From NCBI GenBank assembly GCA_900541285.1, contig UQJA01000057.1, forward strand, positions 1 through 12,266: a stretch of 12,266 nucleotides of DNA. Direction: 5' to 3'. Source of the stretch: an uncultured Collinsella sp. Lineage in GTDB: Bacteria; Actinomycetota; Coriobacteriia; Coriobacteriales; Coriobacteriaceae. The notes beneath the pieces were generated by a model that did not search any database, was not told the DNA's origin, and saw only the letters and a list, made by a program, of their open reading frames with translations. This document shows positions 6,261 to 12,211 of this stretch, in pieces (within the stretch, counting starts at the first letter, position 1; every line of letters starts with the position of its first letter). The position numbers and the translations under genes are program-made.

Positions 6261-6632
6261 ATGGCAACTAAGTCTATTGAAACTGAGGCCACCGAGGTTC
6301 GCGCCGTCGCTAAGTACGTGCGTGTTTCCCCCAGCAAGGCCCGCCTGGTGGTCGATCTGATTCGCCGCAAGCCTGTCGCTCAGGCCTTCGACATCCTCCA
6401 CTTCTGCGACCGCGCCGTCGCCGTGGATGTCGAGAAGGTTCTCCGTTCCGCCGTTGCGAACGCCGAGAACAACAACGGTCTGCGTGCCGACAACCTGGTT
6501 GTCGCCGCTGCTTATGTTGACGAGGGTCCGACGCTTAAGCGCATCCGTCCCCGCGCCAAGGGTTCCGCTTCTCGCATTCTGAAGCGTACTTCCCACATCA
6601 CCGTCGTCGTTGCTCCTCGAAAGGAGGCGTAA
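6261..6632 (+). CDS. rplV: 50S ribosomal protein L22
   Basis: L22 contributes a beta-hairpin to the narrow part of the exit tunnel, where macrolide-resistance changes arise. The 123-residue product has AVAKYVRVSPSKARLVVDLI near the start and NAENNNGLRADNLVVAAAYV in the middle. The tunnel hairpin is GPTLKRIRPRAKGSASRILKRTSHITVVV. A short extra N-terminal segment (MATKSIETEATEV) makes it slightly longer than the E. coli protein. Ribosome binding is by GGGGG overlapping the rpsS stop (6246-6250). No resistance-type insertion or deletion is evident in the hairpin. Confidence 0.97.
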   Translation: MATKSIETEATEVRAVAKYVRVSPSKARLVVDLIRRKPVAQAFDILHFCDRAVAVDVEKVLRSAVANAENNNGLRADNLVVAAAYVDEGPTLKRIRPRAKGSASRILKRTSHITVVVAPRKEA

Positions 6633-6638
6633 AGCTGT

Positions 6639-7349
6639 ATGGGTCAGAAAGTCTACCCCACCGGCTTCCGTCTTGGCATCACCGAGAACTGGCGCTCCCG
6701 CTGGTTCGCAGAGAAGGATTACGCTAAGACCCTCGGTAACGATCTCGAGATCCGCAAGTACCTCGAGAAGCGTCTTTCCCGCGCAGCTGTCTCCCGCGTC
6801 GAGATCGAGCGCGCTGGCGACAAGGTGAAGGTCATCATCCTCACCGCTCGCCCCGGCGTTGTCATCGGTAAGAAGGGTGCCGAGATCGATACCCTCCGCA
6901 CCGAGCTCGAGAAGGTCGCTGGCGTCTCCAAGGGCCAGCTCTCCGTCGACGTTGTCGAGATCAAGCGCCCCGAGCTCGACGCCAACCTCGTTGCTCAGTC
7001 TATCGCCGAGCAGCTCGAGGGCCGCGTTGCCTTCCGTCGCGCTATGCGCAAGGCTGTCCAGTCCGCCCGCAAGGCCGGCGCTAAGGGCATCCGTATCCAG
7101 TGCTCCGGTCGTCTCGGCGGTGCCGAGATGGGCCGTCGTGAGTGGTACCGCGAGGGTCGCGTGCCTCTGCACACCCTCCGTGCCAAGATCGACTACGGCA
7201 CGGCTGTCGCCAGCACCACCATGGGCGCTTGCGGCGTGAAGGTCTGGATCTACCTGGGCGAGAAGCTCCCGGGCCAGCCTGTTCCCAACCCTGCACTCGA
7301 GGGCTCTTCCCGTCCTCGTCGTCGTAACTCCGAGAGGAGGGGTCAGTAG
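6639..7349 (+). CDS. rpsC: 30S ribosomal protein S3
   Basis: S3 forms part of the mRNA entry channel and has ribosomal helicase activity with S4 and S5. The 236-residue product begins MGQKVYPTGFRLGITENW. It has a type II KH domain with the GVVIGKKGAEID loop at about 73-84, and the C-terminal S3 domain (GAKGIRIQCSGRLGGAEMGRREWYREGRVPLHTLRA). It ends in a basic, Ser/Arg-rich tail. AAGGAGG at 6621-6627, inside rplV, serves ATG 6639. Its TAG stop overlaps the GTG start of rplP by one base, implying translational coupling. Confidence 0.97.
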   Translation: MGQKVYPTGFRLGITENWRSRWFAEKDYAKTLGNDLEIRKYLEKRLSRAAVSRVEIERAGDKVKVIILTARPGVVIGKKGAEIDTLRTELEKVAGVSKGQLSVDVVEIKRPELDANLVAQSIAEQLEGRVAFRRAMRKAVQSARKAGAKGIRIQCSGRLGGAEMGRREWYREGRVPLHTLRAKIDYGTAVASTTMGACGVKVWIYLGEKLPGQPVPNPALEGSSRPRRRNSERRGQ

Positions 7350-7852
7350 TGCTTGCCCCTAAGCGTATTCTTCACCGCAAGGTGCAGCGTGGCTCCATGA
7401 AGGGCCAGGCCAAGGGTAATACCGAGCTGCATTTCGGCGAGTTTGGTATCCAGGCTCTCGAGGCCCATTGGATCACCAACCGTCAGATCGAGGCCGCTCG
7501 TATTGCCATGACCCGCTACATGAAGCGTGGCGGTCGTGTCTACATCACGATCTTCCCCGATAAGCCCATCACCAAGAAGCCTGCCGAGACTCGCATGGGT
7601 TCTGGTAAGGGTAACCCCGAGGAGTGGGTGGCCGTCGTCAAGCCCGGCCGCATCATGTTCGAGGTCAAGGGTGTTCCCGAGGAGGTTGCTCGCGAGGCTC
7701 TGCGTCTTGCACAGCACAAGCTTCCCATCAAGACCAAGATTGTTGCTGCTAAGAACGCTGAGCAGCGCATCGAGAAGGAGATGGCTGAGGAGGCCGCTCT
7801 CGAGGCCAAGTGGGCTGCTGAGGACGCCGCCGCCGCCAAGGAGGAGAACTAA
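7349..7852 (+). CDS. rplP: 50S ribosomal protein L16 with C-terminal extension
   Basis: L16 helps organise the A-site tRNA and is needed late in 50S assembly. Residues 1-133 or so are canonical: MLAPKRILHRKVQRGSMKG, FGIQALEAHWITNRQIEAARIA, GRVYITIFPDKPITKKPAETRMGSGKG and LAQHKLPIKTKIV. At 167 residues it is about 25-30 longer than usual L16. The extra part is an Ala/Glu/Lys-rich tail (near 135-167) predicted by eye to be helical. The start is GTG at 7349, overlapping the rpsC TAG; GAGGAGG at 7334-7340 is the ribosome binding site. Its TAA overlaps the rpmC ATG by one base. Confidence 0.97.
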   Translation: MLAPKRILHRKVQRGSMKGQAKGNTELHFGEFGIQALEAHWITNRQIEAARIAMTRYMKRGGRVYITIFPDKPITKKPAETRMGSGKGNPEEWVAVVKPGRIMFEVKGVPEEVAREALRLAQHKLPIKTKIVAAKNAEQRIEKEMAEEAALEAKWAAEDAAAAKEEN

Positions 7853-8067
7853 TGAAGCCCGCAGAGATTCGTGAGCTCTCGGACGCCCAGCTCGTTGAGA
7901 AGCTGAAGGAAATGCGCGCCGAGCTCTTTAACCTTCGTTTCCAGATGGCCACCAGCCAGCTGGACAACACCGCTCGCGTCAACACCGTGAAGAAGGACAT
8001 CGCTCGCGTCCTCACGGAGCAGCGCGCCCGCGAGATCGCAGCGGAGAAGTCCGCTGTCGCCGAGTAG
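7852..8067 (+). CDS. rpmC: 50S ribosomal protein L29
   Basis: L29 is a two-helix protein next to L23 at the tunnel exit. The 71-residue product shows the family pattern IRELSDAQLVEKLKEMRAELFNLRFQMATSQLDN, then RVNTVKKDIARVLTEQRARE. ATG 7852 overlaps the rplP stop (TAATG), with GAGGAG at 7841-7846 inside rplP. A short alanine-rich tail closes it. Confidence 0.96.
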   Translation: MKPAEIRELSDAQLVEKLKEMRAELFNLRFQMATSQLDNTARVNTVKKDIARVLTEQRAREIAAEKSAVAE

Positions 8068-8083
8068 GACCTAAGGAGAGAAC

Positions 8084-8344
8084 ATGACTGATTCGCGTAA
8101 CTCGCGTAAGGTCCGTACGGGTGTCGTTACCTCCGTCTCCGGTGCCAAGACCATTGTTGTCACCATCACCGAGCGCAAGCGTCACCCCAAGTACGGCAAG
8201 ATGATGACCAGCTCCAAGAAGCTGCACGCTCACGACGAGGAGTGCACGGCTGGCGTGGGCGACACCGTCCGCGTTATGGAGACCCGTCCTATGTCCAAGA
8301 TGAAGCGTTGGCGCCTCATCGAGGTCGTCGAGCGCGCTAAATAA
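8084..8344 (+). CDS. rpsQ: 30S ribosomal protein S17
   Basis: S17 is a primary 16S rRNA binder with an OB fold. The 86-residue product has RKVRTGVVTSVSGAKTIVV, TERKRHPKYGKMM, KKLHAHDEE, GVGDTVRVMETRPMSKMKRWRLIEVV, all typical. AAGGAG at 8073-8078 precedes ATG 8084. In E. coli rpsQ is the last gene of the S10 operon and rplN starts the spc operon. The 118-bp structured gap that follows here is consistent with that boundary. Confidence 0.97.
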   Translation: MTDSRNSRKVRTGVVTSVSGAKTIVVTITERKRHPKYGKMMTSSKKLHAHDEECTAGVGDTVRVMETRPMSKMKRWRLIEVVERAK

Positions 8345-8371
8345 GCAGTCGCTCTTACGACTTGTACGTTT

Positions 8372-8437
8372 CCGAAGATGTGCGTATGCCTGGCTTGCAT
8401 ACCACGGGCCGTATAAAGGCTGCGCACCTCTCTTCGG
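8372..8437 (+). promoter_or_regulatory. Structured RNA element between rpsQ and rplN (three-way-junction-like)
   Basis: CCGAAGA (8372-8378) pairs with TCTTCGG (8431-8437), and GTGCG (8380-8384) pairs with CGCAC (8423-8427), giving a 12-bp outer stem with a 1x3 internal loop. Inside lie two small hairpins: TATGC (8385-8389) with GCATA (8397-8401), and GCC (8408-8410) with GGC (8418-8420). A -10-like TATAAA is at 8412-8417 in the second loop. The rplN ribosome binding site (GGAGG, 8448-8452) starts 11 nt after the structure. It may be an spc-type regulatory leader, a processing site or a promoter region. No known family is recognised. Confidence 0.5.
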
Positions 8438-8462
8438 TTCTTAGTTCGGAGGAACATCTACC

Positions 8463-8831
8463 ATGATTCAGATGCAAACCATGCTGAACGTCGCCGACAA
8501 CTCCGGCGCTCGCAAGATTCGCTGCATCAAGGTGCTTGGCGGTTCCAAGCGTCGTTATGCAGGCATCGGCGATGTGTTCATCGGTGCTGTCCAGGAGGCT
8601 ACCCCTGGCGCCAACGTCAAGAAGAAGGACGTTGTCCGTTGCGTCGTCGTTCGCACCGTTAAGGAGATCCGCCGCAAGGATGGCTCCTACATTCGCTTTG
8701 ATGAGAACGCCTGCGTTGTCATCAACAACGATGGTTCGCCCGTCGGCACCCGTATCTTCGGGCCCGTCGCTCGCGAGCTTCGTGATAAGAAGTACATGAA
8801 GATCGTCTCGCTCGCTCCCGAGACCCTGTAG
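8463..8831 (+). CDS. rplN: 50S ribosomal protein L14
   Basis: L14 lies at the subunit interface and binds 23S rRNA and L19. The 122-residue product is canonical: MIQMQTMLNVADNSGARKIRCIKVLGGSKRRYA, IGDVFIGAVQEATPGANVKKKDVV, and YIRFDENACVVINNDGSPVGTRIFGPVARELRDK. The start is supported by GGAGG at 8448-8452, with 10-nt spacing. It opens the short rplN-rplX pair that corresponds to the beginning of the spc operon. rplX begins 13 bp downstream. Confidence 0.97.
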   Translation: MIQMQTMLNVADNSGARKIRCIKVLGGSKRRYAGIGDVFIGAVQEATPGANVKKKDVVRCVVVRTVKEIRRKDGSYIRFDENACVVINNDGSPVGTRIFGPVARELRDKKYMKIVSLAPETL

Positions 8832-8844
8832 TTAGGGGAGATAT

Positions 8845-9150
8845 ATGTATATCAAGAAGGGCGATAAGGTCCAGGTTCTCTCTGGTAAGGATCGCGGCAA
8901 GCAGGGCGTTATCCTGCGTGCCCTCCCCGCAGAGAACAAGGTCGTTGTCGAGGGCGTTTCGGTCGTCAAGAAGGCCGTCAAGCCCAACGCTGCCAACCAG
9001 CAGGGCGGCATCGTTTCGCAGGAGGCTCCCATCGACGCCTCCAACGTCAATCTCGTTTGCCCCGAGTGCGGTAAGGTTACCCGCGTCGGTCACGAGAAGG
9101 ACGGCAAGAACAAGCTGCGCGTCTGCAAGAAGTGCGGCCACAAGTTCTAA
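8845..9150 (+). CDS. rplX: 50S ribosomal protein L24, zinc-ribbon type
   Basis: L24 is an assembly-initiator protein of the 50S subunit. The 101-residue product has the KOW motif near the start (IKKGDKVQVLSGKDRGKQGVI) and the SQEAPIDASNVNLV segment. The C-terminus has two CxxC pairs: Cys72/Cys75 (CPEC) and Cys94/Cys97 (CKKC), a likely zinc-binding ribbon seen in many bacterial L24 proteins. TTAGGGGAG just before ATG 8845 is the ribosome binding site. Classical spc operons continue with rplE and rpsN. Here a strong terminator follows within 30 bp and no further ribosomal gene is present. Confidence 0.97.
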   Translation: MYIKKGDKVQVLSGKDRGKQGVILRALPAENKVVVEGVSVVKKAVKPNAANQQGGIVSQEAPIDASNVNLVCPECGKVTRVGHEKDGKNKLRVCKKCGHKF

Positions 9151-9176
9151 GCTGCCCGCAACATCAAGTTGCTAGC

Positions 9177-9210
9177 AAAGGCCCGGATGCCACGGCACCC
9201 GGGCCTTTTT
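9177..9210 (+). terminator. Intrinsic terminator after rplX
   Basis: AAAGGCCCGG (9177-9186) pairs with CCGGGCCTTT (9199-9208). After an A-C mismatch, TGC/GCA caps the stem around CACG. Five T (9206-9210) close it. It ends the ribosomal-protein transcript after rplX. Confidence 0.92.
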
Positions 9211-9220
9211 CTATCCCTAA

Positions 9221-9262
9221 TCATTGGGGACAGACTTATGGTACTCATTGGGGACAGACTTA
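9221..9262. repeat. 18-bp direct repeat, two identical copies 24 bp apart
   Basis: TCATTGGGGACAGACTTA occurs at 9221-9238 and again, identical, at 9245-9262. The second copy is framed by ACTCATT (9243-9249) and AATGAGT (9263-9269), which can pair. The GGGGACAG core resembles short repeats scattered in intergenic DNA of related bacteria, but that comparison is from memory. Confidence 0.85.
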
Positions 9263-9279
9263 AATGAGTGCCGTTGAAA

Positions 9280-9335
9280 TGCCGGCAGCTGGGGACGTTC
9301 CCTATGTGCCGGCAGTTTGGGACGGTCCTTTGATG
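9280..9335. repeat. Imperfect tandem repeat, units of 27 and 29 bp
   Basis: Unit A (9280-9306) and unit B (9307-9335) both begin TGCCGGCAG, continue with GGGAC and a TCC/TTCC segment, and end in ATG. They differ at a few positions and by two inserted bases. The junction CGTTCCC...TGTGCCGGC (9297-9313) resembles the outer end of the 49-bp inverted-repeat arms at 2936 and 3102. This suggests one family of dispersed elements. Confidence 0.75.
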
Positions 9336-9428
9336 TCTGGTGCCCCCAGAGGGGTGGAGTAATACAGCTGGCTCTGTCTTTTAGGGCTACGGTGTTCCGT
9401 CTCTTTATGTTTCACGATGATCGTTACA

Positions 9429-9560
9429 TGCGCATTTACGCGCATATAATTGCGTGATAATGCGTGTAACCGCGCAAACATGTGCAATCTATTGCTATAT
9501 GATAACTGTTTGCACATAAATACGCATATACGTGCATATACGCGCATAGTTGTGCGAATA
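9429..9560. promoter_or_regulatory. Phased array of ~10-bp motifs upstream of the oxidoreductase operon
   Basis: Motifs of the type YGCGCATWTA or TGCGTG recur roughly every 10 bp in two blocks. The first is 9429-9488 (six units, one step of 12 bp). The second is 9511-9560 (five units: TGCACATAAA, TACGCATATA, CGTGCATATA, CGCGCATAGT, TGTGCGAATA). The 22 bp between the blocks hold TATATGAT, a likely -10 region. The second block ends 36 bp before the ribosome binding site of the oxidoreductase gene. It looks like a multi-site operator or an intrinsically bent region. The DeoR-type regulator two genes downstream is an obvious candidate ligand, but this is inference. Confidence 0.6.
9493..9503 (+). 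promoter_or_regulatory. Probable -10 region of the oxidoreductase-deoR operon
   Basis: TGCTATATGAT offers either TATATG with an upstream TGn (extended -10) or TATGAT at 9498-9503. No good TTGACA lies at standard spacing, which fits an extended -10 or activator-dependent promoter. The site sits between the two blocks of phased motifs. Confidence 0.4.
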
Positions 9561-9606
9561 TAGAAACGGCAGAAATGCGAGACGATCTATGATTCAGGAG
9601 GCACAT

Positions 9607-10686
9607 ATGGCAGATTCCAAGCAGGCTCCACTTGACTCCGCGGCAGCCGCAAAGGCAGCGTTTGCTTCGGTCCAGGGTAAGCCGTTCCCCGATGATGTCT
9701 TTACGGCTCGCGAGCTTCGTTGGGCCGTGATCGGGTGCGGCATTATCGCCAACCAGATGGCTCAGTCTCTCGCTCTTGCCGGCCGCAAGCTTGCGGGCGT
9801 CGCCAACCGCACGCTGTCAAAGGCTCAAGCTTTTGCCGAGCAGTATGGCATCGAAAAGGTCTATGACACGGTCGAGGACCTCTATGCCGATCCGAACATT
9901 GACGCGGTCTATATCACCACGCCGCACAACACGCATATCACCTACCTGCGCGCCGCTCTGGCAGCCGGCAAGCACGTGCTCTGCGAAAAGGCCATTACCC
10001 TCAATTCTGCCGAGCTCGATGAGGCCCGAGCCATTGCCGACGAGCATAACGTGGTCCTTATGGACGCTACAACGGTGCTCCACATGCCTTTGTATCACGA
10101 GCTGCGCCGTCGCATGGATGCCGGTGAGTTCGGCCGCATGAATCTCGCTCAGCTCAACTTTGGTAGCTACAAGGAGTACGGCGACCTGACCAACCGTTTC
10201 TACAATCGCAACCTTGCTGGCGGTGCCATGCTCGACATTGGCGTGTATGCTCTGTCCGTTATGCGCCTCTTTATGGCAAGCCAGCCCGCTGAGGTCGTTT
10301 CGTTGGGCAATACCTGTGAGACCGGTGTTGATGTTGCGGGCGGTATCGTATGCCGTAATGCCGAGCAGCAGCTGGGTGTTGTGAGCCTTACGCTCCACTC
10401 CAAGCAGCCCAAGCGCTCGGTCATCAGCTTTGACAAGTGCTATATCGAGGTCAACGAGTATCCGCGTGCCGATCACGCGACCATTGTGTGGACTGCGGAC
10501 GGCCACCGAGAGGAGGTCCACGCCGGCACCGAGGCTTATGCCCTGTGTTATGAGATGGCCGACCTCGAGAAGGCGGTTGCCGGCGACGACTCCAAGCGCG
10601 AGCTGCTGGATTATGCTTCTGATGTTATGGAGCTTATGACCAAGCTACGCGCCGACTGGGGAGTCGTGTACCCCGAGGAGGAGTAA
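9607..10686 (+). CDS. Gfo/Idh/MocA family NAD(P)-dependent oxidoreductase
   Basis: A 359-residue soluble dehydrogenase likely acting on a sugar, inositol or related polyol. The Rossmann domain has AVIGCGIIA (GxGxxA at 43-48), then the nucleotide-contact strand GVANRT. ITTPHNTH and CEKAIT follow, with Lys128 as the family's catalytic lysine (EKA instead of the common EKP). The C-terminal domain has GGAMLDIGVYAL (205-216), with Tyr214 where many relatives have His. That Lys/Tyr pair matches the dihydrodiol-dehydrogenase-like branch. About 38 residues precede the Rossmann fold, an unusual low-complexity N-terminus (Ala-rich, then QGKPFPDDVF). ATG 9607 is chosen for AGGAGG at 9596-9601; upstream in-frame starts lack this. 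The substrate is unknown. deoR follows after 3 bp. Confidence 0.9.
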   Translation: MADSKQAPLDSAAAAKAAFASVQGKPFPDDVFTARELRWAVIGCGIIANQMAQSLALAGRKLAGVANRTLSKAQAFAEQYGIEKVYDTVEDLYADPNIDAVYITTPHNTHITYLRAALAAGKHVLCEKAITLNSAELDEARAIADEHNVVLMDATTVLHMPLYHELRRRMDAGEFGRMNLAQLNFGSYKEYGDLTNRFYNRNLAGGAMLDIGVYALSVMRLFMASQPAEVVSLGNTCETGVDVAGGIVCRNAEQQLGVVSLTLHSKQPKRSVISFDKCYIEVNEYPRADHATIVWTADGHREEVHAGTEAYALCYEMADLEKAVAGDDSKRELLDYASDVMELMTKLRADWGVVYPEEE

Positions 10687-10689
10687 GCG

Positions 10690-11436
10690 ATGCTTGCGGA
10701 AGATAGGCTCAACGCGATTGTGTCGATGGTGCAGCAGGCTGGCTCGGTTACTGTGCCAGAGCTTGCCGATACCCTGGGCGTGACGGCGTCTACCATTCGG
10801 CGCGACCTGCAGACGCTCGATCGAGCGCACCGCATCGCCAAGGTCCACGGTGGAGCGACGAGTCTTGAGCGCGCGCACGTGACGCGCGACCTAACGCTCA
10901 ATGAGCGCAGCGACCTCCATAACGACGACAAGGAGCGTATCTGCGCCCGTGCGGCGGCGCTTGTGGAGCCCGAGAGCTTTGTATACATCGACTCGGGCTC
11001 GACGACGCTCAAGCTCATCGAGCATCTTCCACACCTTGAAGGTGTCACCTATGTGACCGATTCCGTGCTCCATGCTCAGCACCTTGCTTTGCGCGGCATG
11101 CGCACCGTGGTGTTGGGTGGCGAGCTCAAGCCCGAGACCGAGGCGCTCGTTGGGCCCGATGCCTTGGCAACCTTAGACCGCTACAACTTCAACTGTGGCT
11201 TTTGGGGTTCCAATGGCATCGCCGCCGAGCAAGGTCTCACCACACCGGATATCGAGGAAGCGCAGGTCAAGCGCATTTCGATGCGCCATACCGCCAAGCG
11301 CTTCGTAATCTCGGACGCCAGTAAATTTGGCATGGTGGCGCCCGTCAAGTTCGCGGACTTTCGCGACGTAACGATTATTACCGCAGGTGAGGCCCCCGCC
11401 AAGTACCGGGCAATGGACAACGTCATCACGGTCTAA
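10690..11436 (+). CDS. DeoR family transcriptional regulator
   Basis: A 248-residue regulator of the DeoR/GlpR type, normally a repressor released by a phosphorylated sugar or similar metabolite. The N-terminal winged helix (about 5-56) contains VTVPELADTLGVTASTIRRDLQTLD and the signature HGGA. The sensor domain has YIDSGST (99-105), the phosphate-binding loop of the family, then LGGELKPETEALVGPDA, GSNGI (173-177) and ISDASKFG (207-214). All landmarks are intact. Its ATG lies 3 bp after the oxidoreductase stop, with GGAGGAG at the end of that gene as ribosome binding site, so the two are translationally linked. It probably controls its own operon through the upstream array. No sugar kinase or transporter is adjacent to reveal the inducer. 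Confidence 0.92.
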   Translation: MLAEDRLNAIVSMVQQAGSVTVPELADTLGVTASTIRRDLQTLDRAHRIAKVHGGATSLERAHVTRDLTLNERSDLHNDDKERICARAAALVEPESFVYIDSGSTTLKLIEHLPHLEGVTYVTDSVLHAQHLALRGMRTVVLGGELKPETEALVGPDALATLDRYNFNCGFWGSNGIAAEQGLTTPDIEEAQVKRISMRHTAKRFVISDASKFGMVAPVKFADFRDVTIITAGEAPAKYRAMDNVITV

Positions 11437-11459
11437 CAGCAGGGGACGGGCTAAGGCCA

Positions 11460-11497
11460 AAACCACCGCGAAGGGGCAGGAACCTTTGTGGTGGTTT
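11460..11497. terminator. Hairpin downstream of deoR
   Basis: AAACCACCGCGAAGG (11460-11474) pairs with CCTTTGTGGTGGTTT (11483-11497) over 15 positions, including two G-T pairs, around an 8-nt loop. The T-tract is only three bases on the plus strand. On the minus strand the stem is followed by TTTT. It is probably one of two transcript-end hairpins between convergent genes. Confidence 0.6.
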
Positions 11498-11511
11498 GAC
11501 GTTTGCCCAGA

Positions 11512-11554
11512 TAAAACCTGCCAAAATAAACCTGTCCCTTTTCGGCAGGTTTTA
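11512..11554. terminator. Bidirectional terminator hairpin between deoR and the pseudouridine synthase gene
   Basis: TAAAACCTGCC (11512-11522) and GGCAGGTTTTA (11544-11554) form a perfect 11-bp stem with a 21-nt loop. A-rich on one side and T-rich on the other, it can work on both strands. The right arm includes the stop codon of the minus-strand gene (TAA, read from 11554 to 11552). Confidence 0.65.
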
Positions 11555-12211
11555 GGGCTCCCAGGGGCAGGGGGCTTCGATGTGGATGTGCTCGCCGGTT
11601 ACGGGATGCGTGAAGGACACGCTGTGGGCGTGGAGCATCAGGCCACAAGGGCGCGGCGTTCCGTACAGGTCGTCGCCTACCAGGGGATGACGCTCGCTTG
11701 CCAGGTGCACGCGAATCTGATGCTTGCGGCCGGTGAGCAACTCGACATCGATATACGAGCGCGTGGGCAGGCCTCGGCGGCTCTTAAGGCGCTTGAGCAC
11801 CTTGACGCGCGTCTGAGACGGCTTGCCGCTGGCACCGACGCGCATCTTACGGCTATCGTGGCGGTCGCGGGCGATGGGCTTGTCGATGAGCTTTTCGTTC
11901 CAGTCGATCTTGCCCTCGGCGAGCGCCAGATAGTGCTTTTCGAAGGCGTGGTCGATCACCATCTGGTCAAAAGCGGGTTGCGTCTGCTTGTCGAGCGAGA
12001 ACAGCACCACGCCGGTGGTGTTGCGGTCCAGGCGGTTGAGCGGCTGCATGTCGGTCGCGGCAAAGCCGTCGCCCATGGCCAGCAGCAGGTCGCTGGCGTA
12101 GTCGGTAAGTGTGCGCTCGCCGGTGCCGTCACCGTGGACGATCATGCCGGCGGGCTTATCGATGGCCATGAGCCAGGCGTCGCAGTAGAGGACTTGAGGT
12201 TCTTCGTTCAC
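11552..12211 (-). CDS. RluA family pseudouridine synthase
   Basis: A 219-residue enzyme that isomerises uridine to pseudouridine in rRNA or tRNA. It begins with the family's strand pair (VLYCDAWLMAIDKPAGMIVHG). The catalytic motif is NRLDRNTTGVVLF with the nucleophile Asp62; Asn59 replaces the more common His. KHYLAL, the GRKHQIRVHLA motif (161-171) and LHAHSVSFTHP near the end complete the fold. There is no N-terminal S4 domain, so it is the short form, like RluA or many unassigned paralogues. The target nucleotide cannot be stated. The start is GTG at 12211-12209 with AAAGG 7 nt upstream. A minus-strand TAA at 12229-12227 could be the end of an upstream gene running in from the right edge. 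Confidence 0.92.
   Translation of the reverse strand: MNEEPQVLYCDAWLMAIDKPAGMIVHGDGTGERTLTDYASDLLLAMGDGFAATDMQPLNRLDRNTTGVVLFSLDKQTQPAFDQMVIDHAFEKHYLALAEGKIDWNEKLIDKPIARDRHDSRKMRVGASGKPSQTRVKVLKRLKSRRGLPTRSYIDVELLTGRKHQIRVHLASERHPLVGDDLYGTPRPCGLMLHAHSVSFTHPVTGEHIHIEAPCPWEP

Larger units (their letters stand above)
9211..9606. other. Gene-free 396-bp stretch before the oxidoreductase operon
   Basis: No supported coding sequence. It contains two families of short direct repeats (9221-9262 and 9280-9335), a small CCCC/GGGG hairpin at 9343-9354, and an AT-rich region with phased motifs and a probable promoter (9429-9560). All are listed separately. Base composition drops sharply in GC relative to the flanking genes. 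Confidence 0.8.

Noticed and set aside
9429..9560. CRISPR array or origin iterons
   Set aside because: The units are about 10 bp and degenerate, without spacers of constant length. No cas, dnaA or rep gene is nearby, and no DnaA boxes were recognised.
9550..9606. Upstream non-ATG start for the oxidoreductase gene
   Set aside because: The added 19 codons run through the phased array and lack a ribosome binding site; AGGAGG is placed correctly for ATG 9607.
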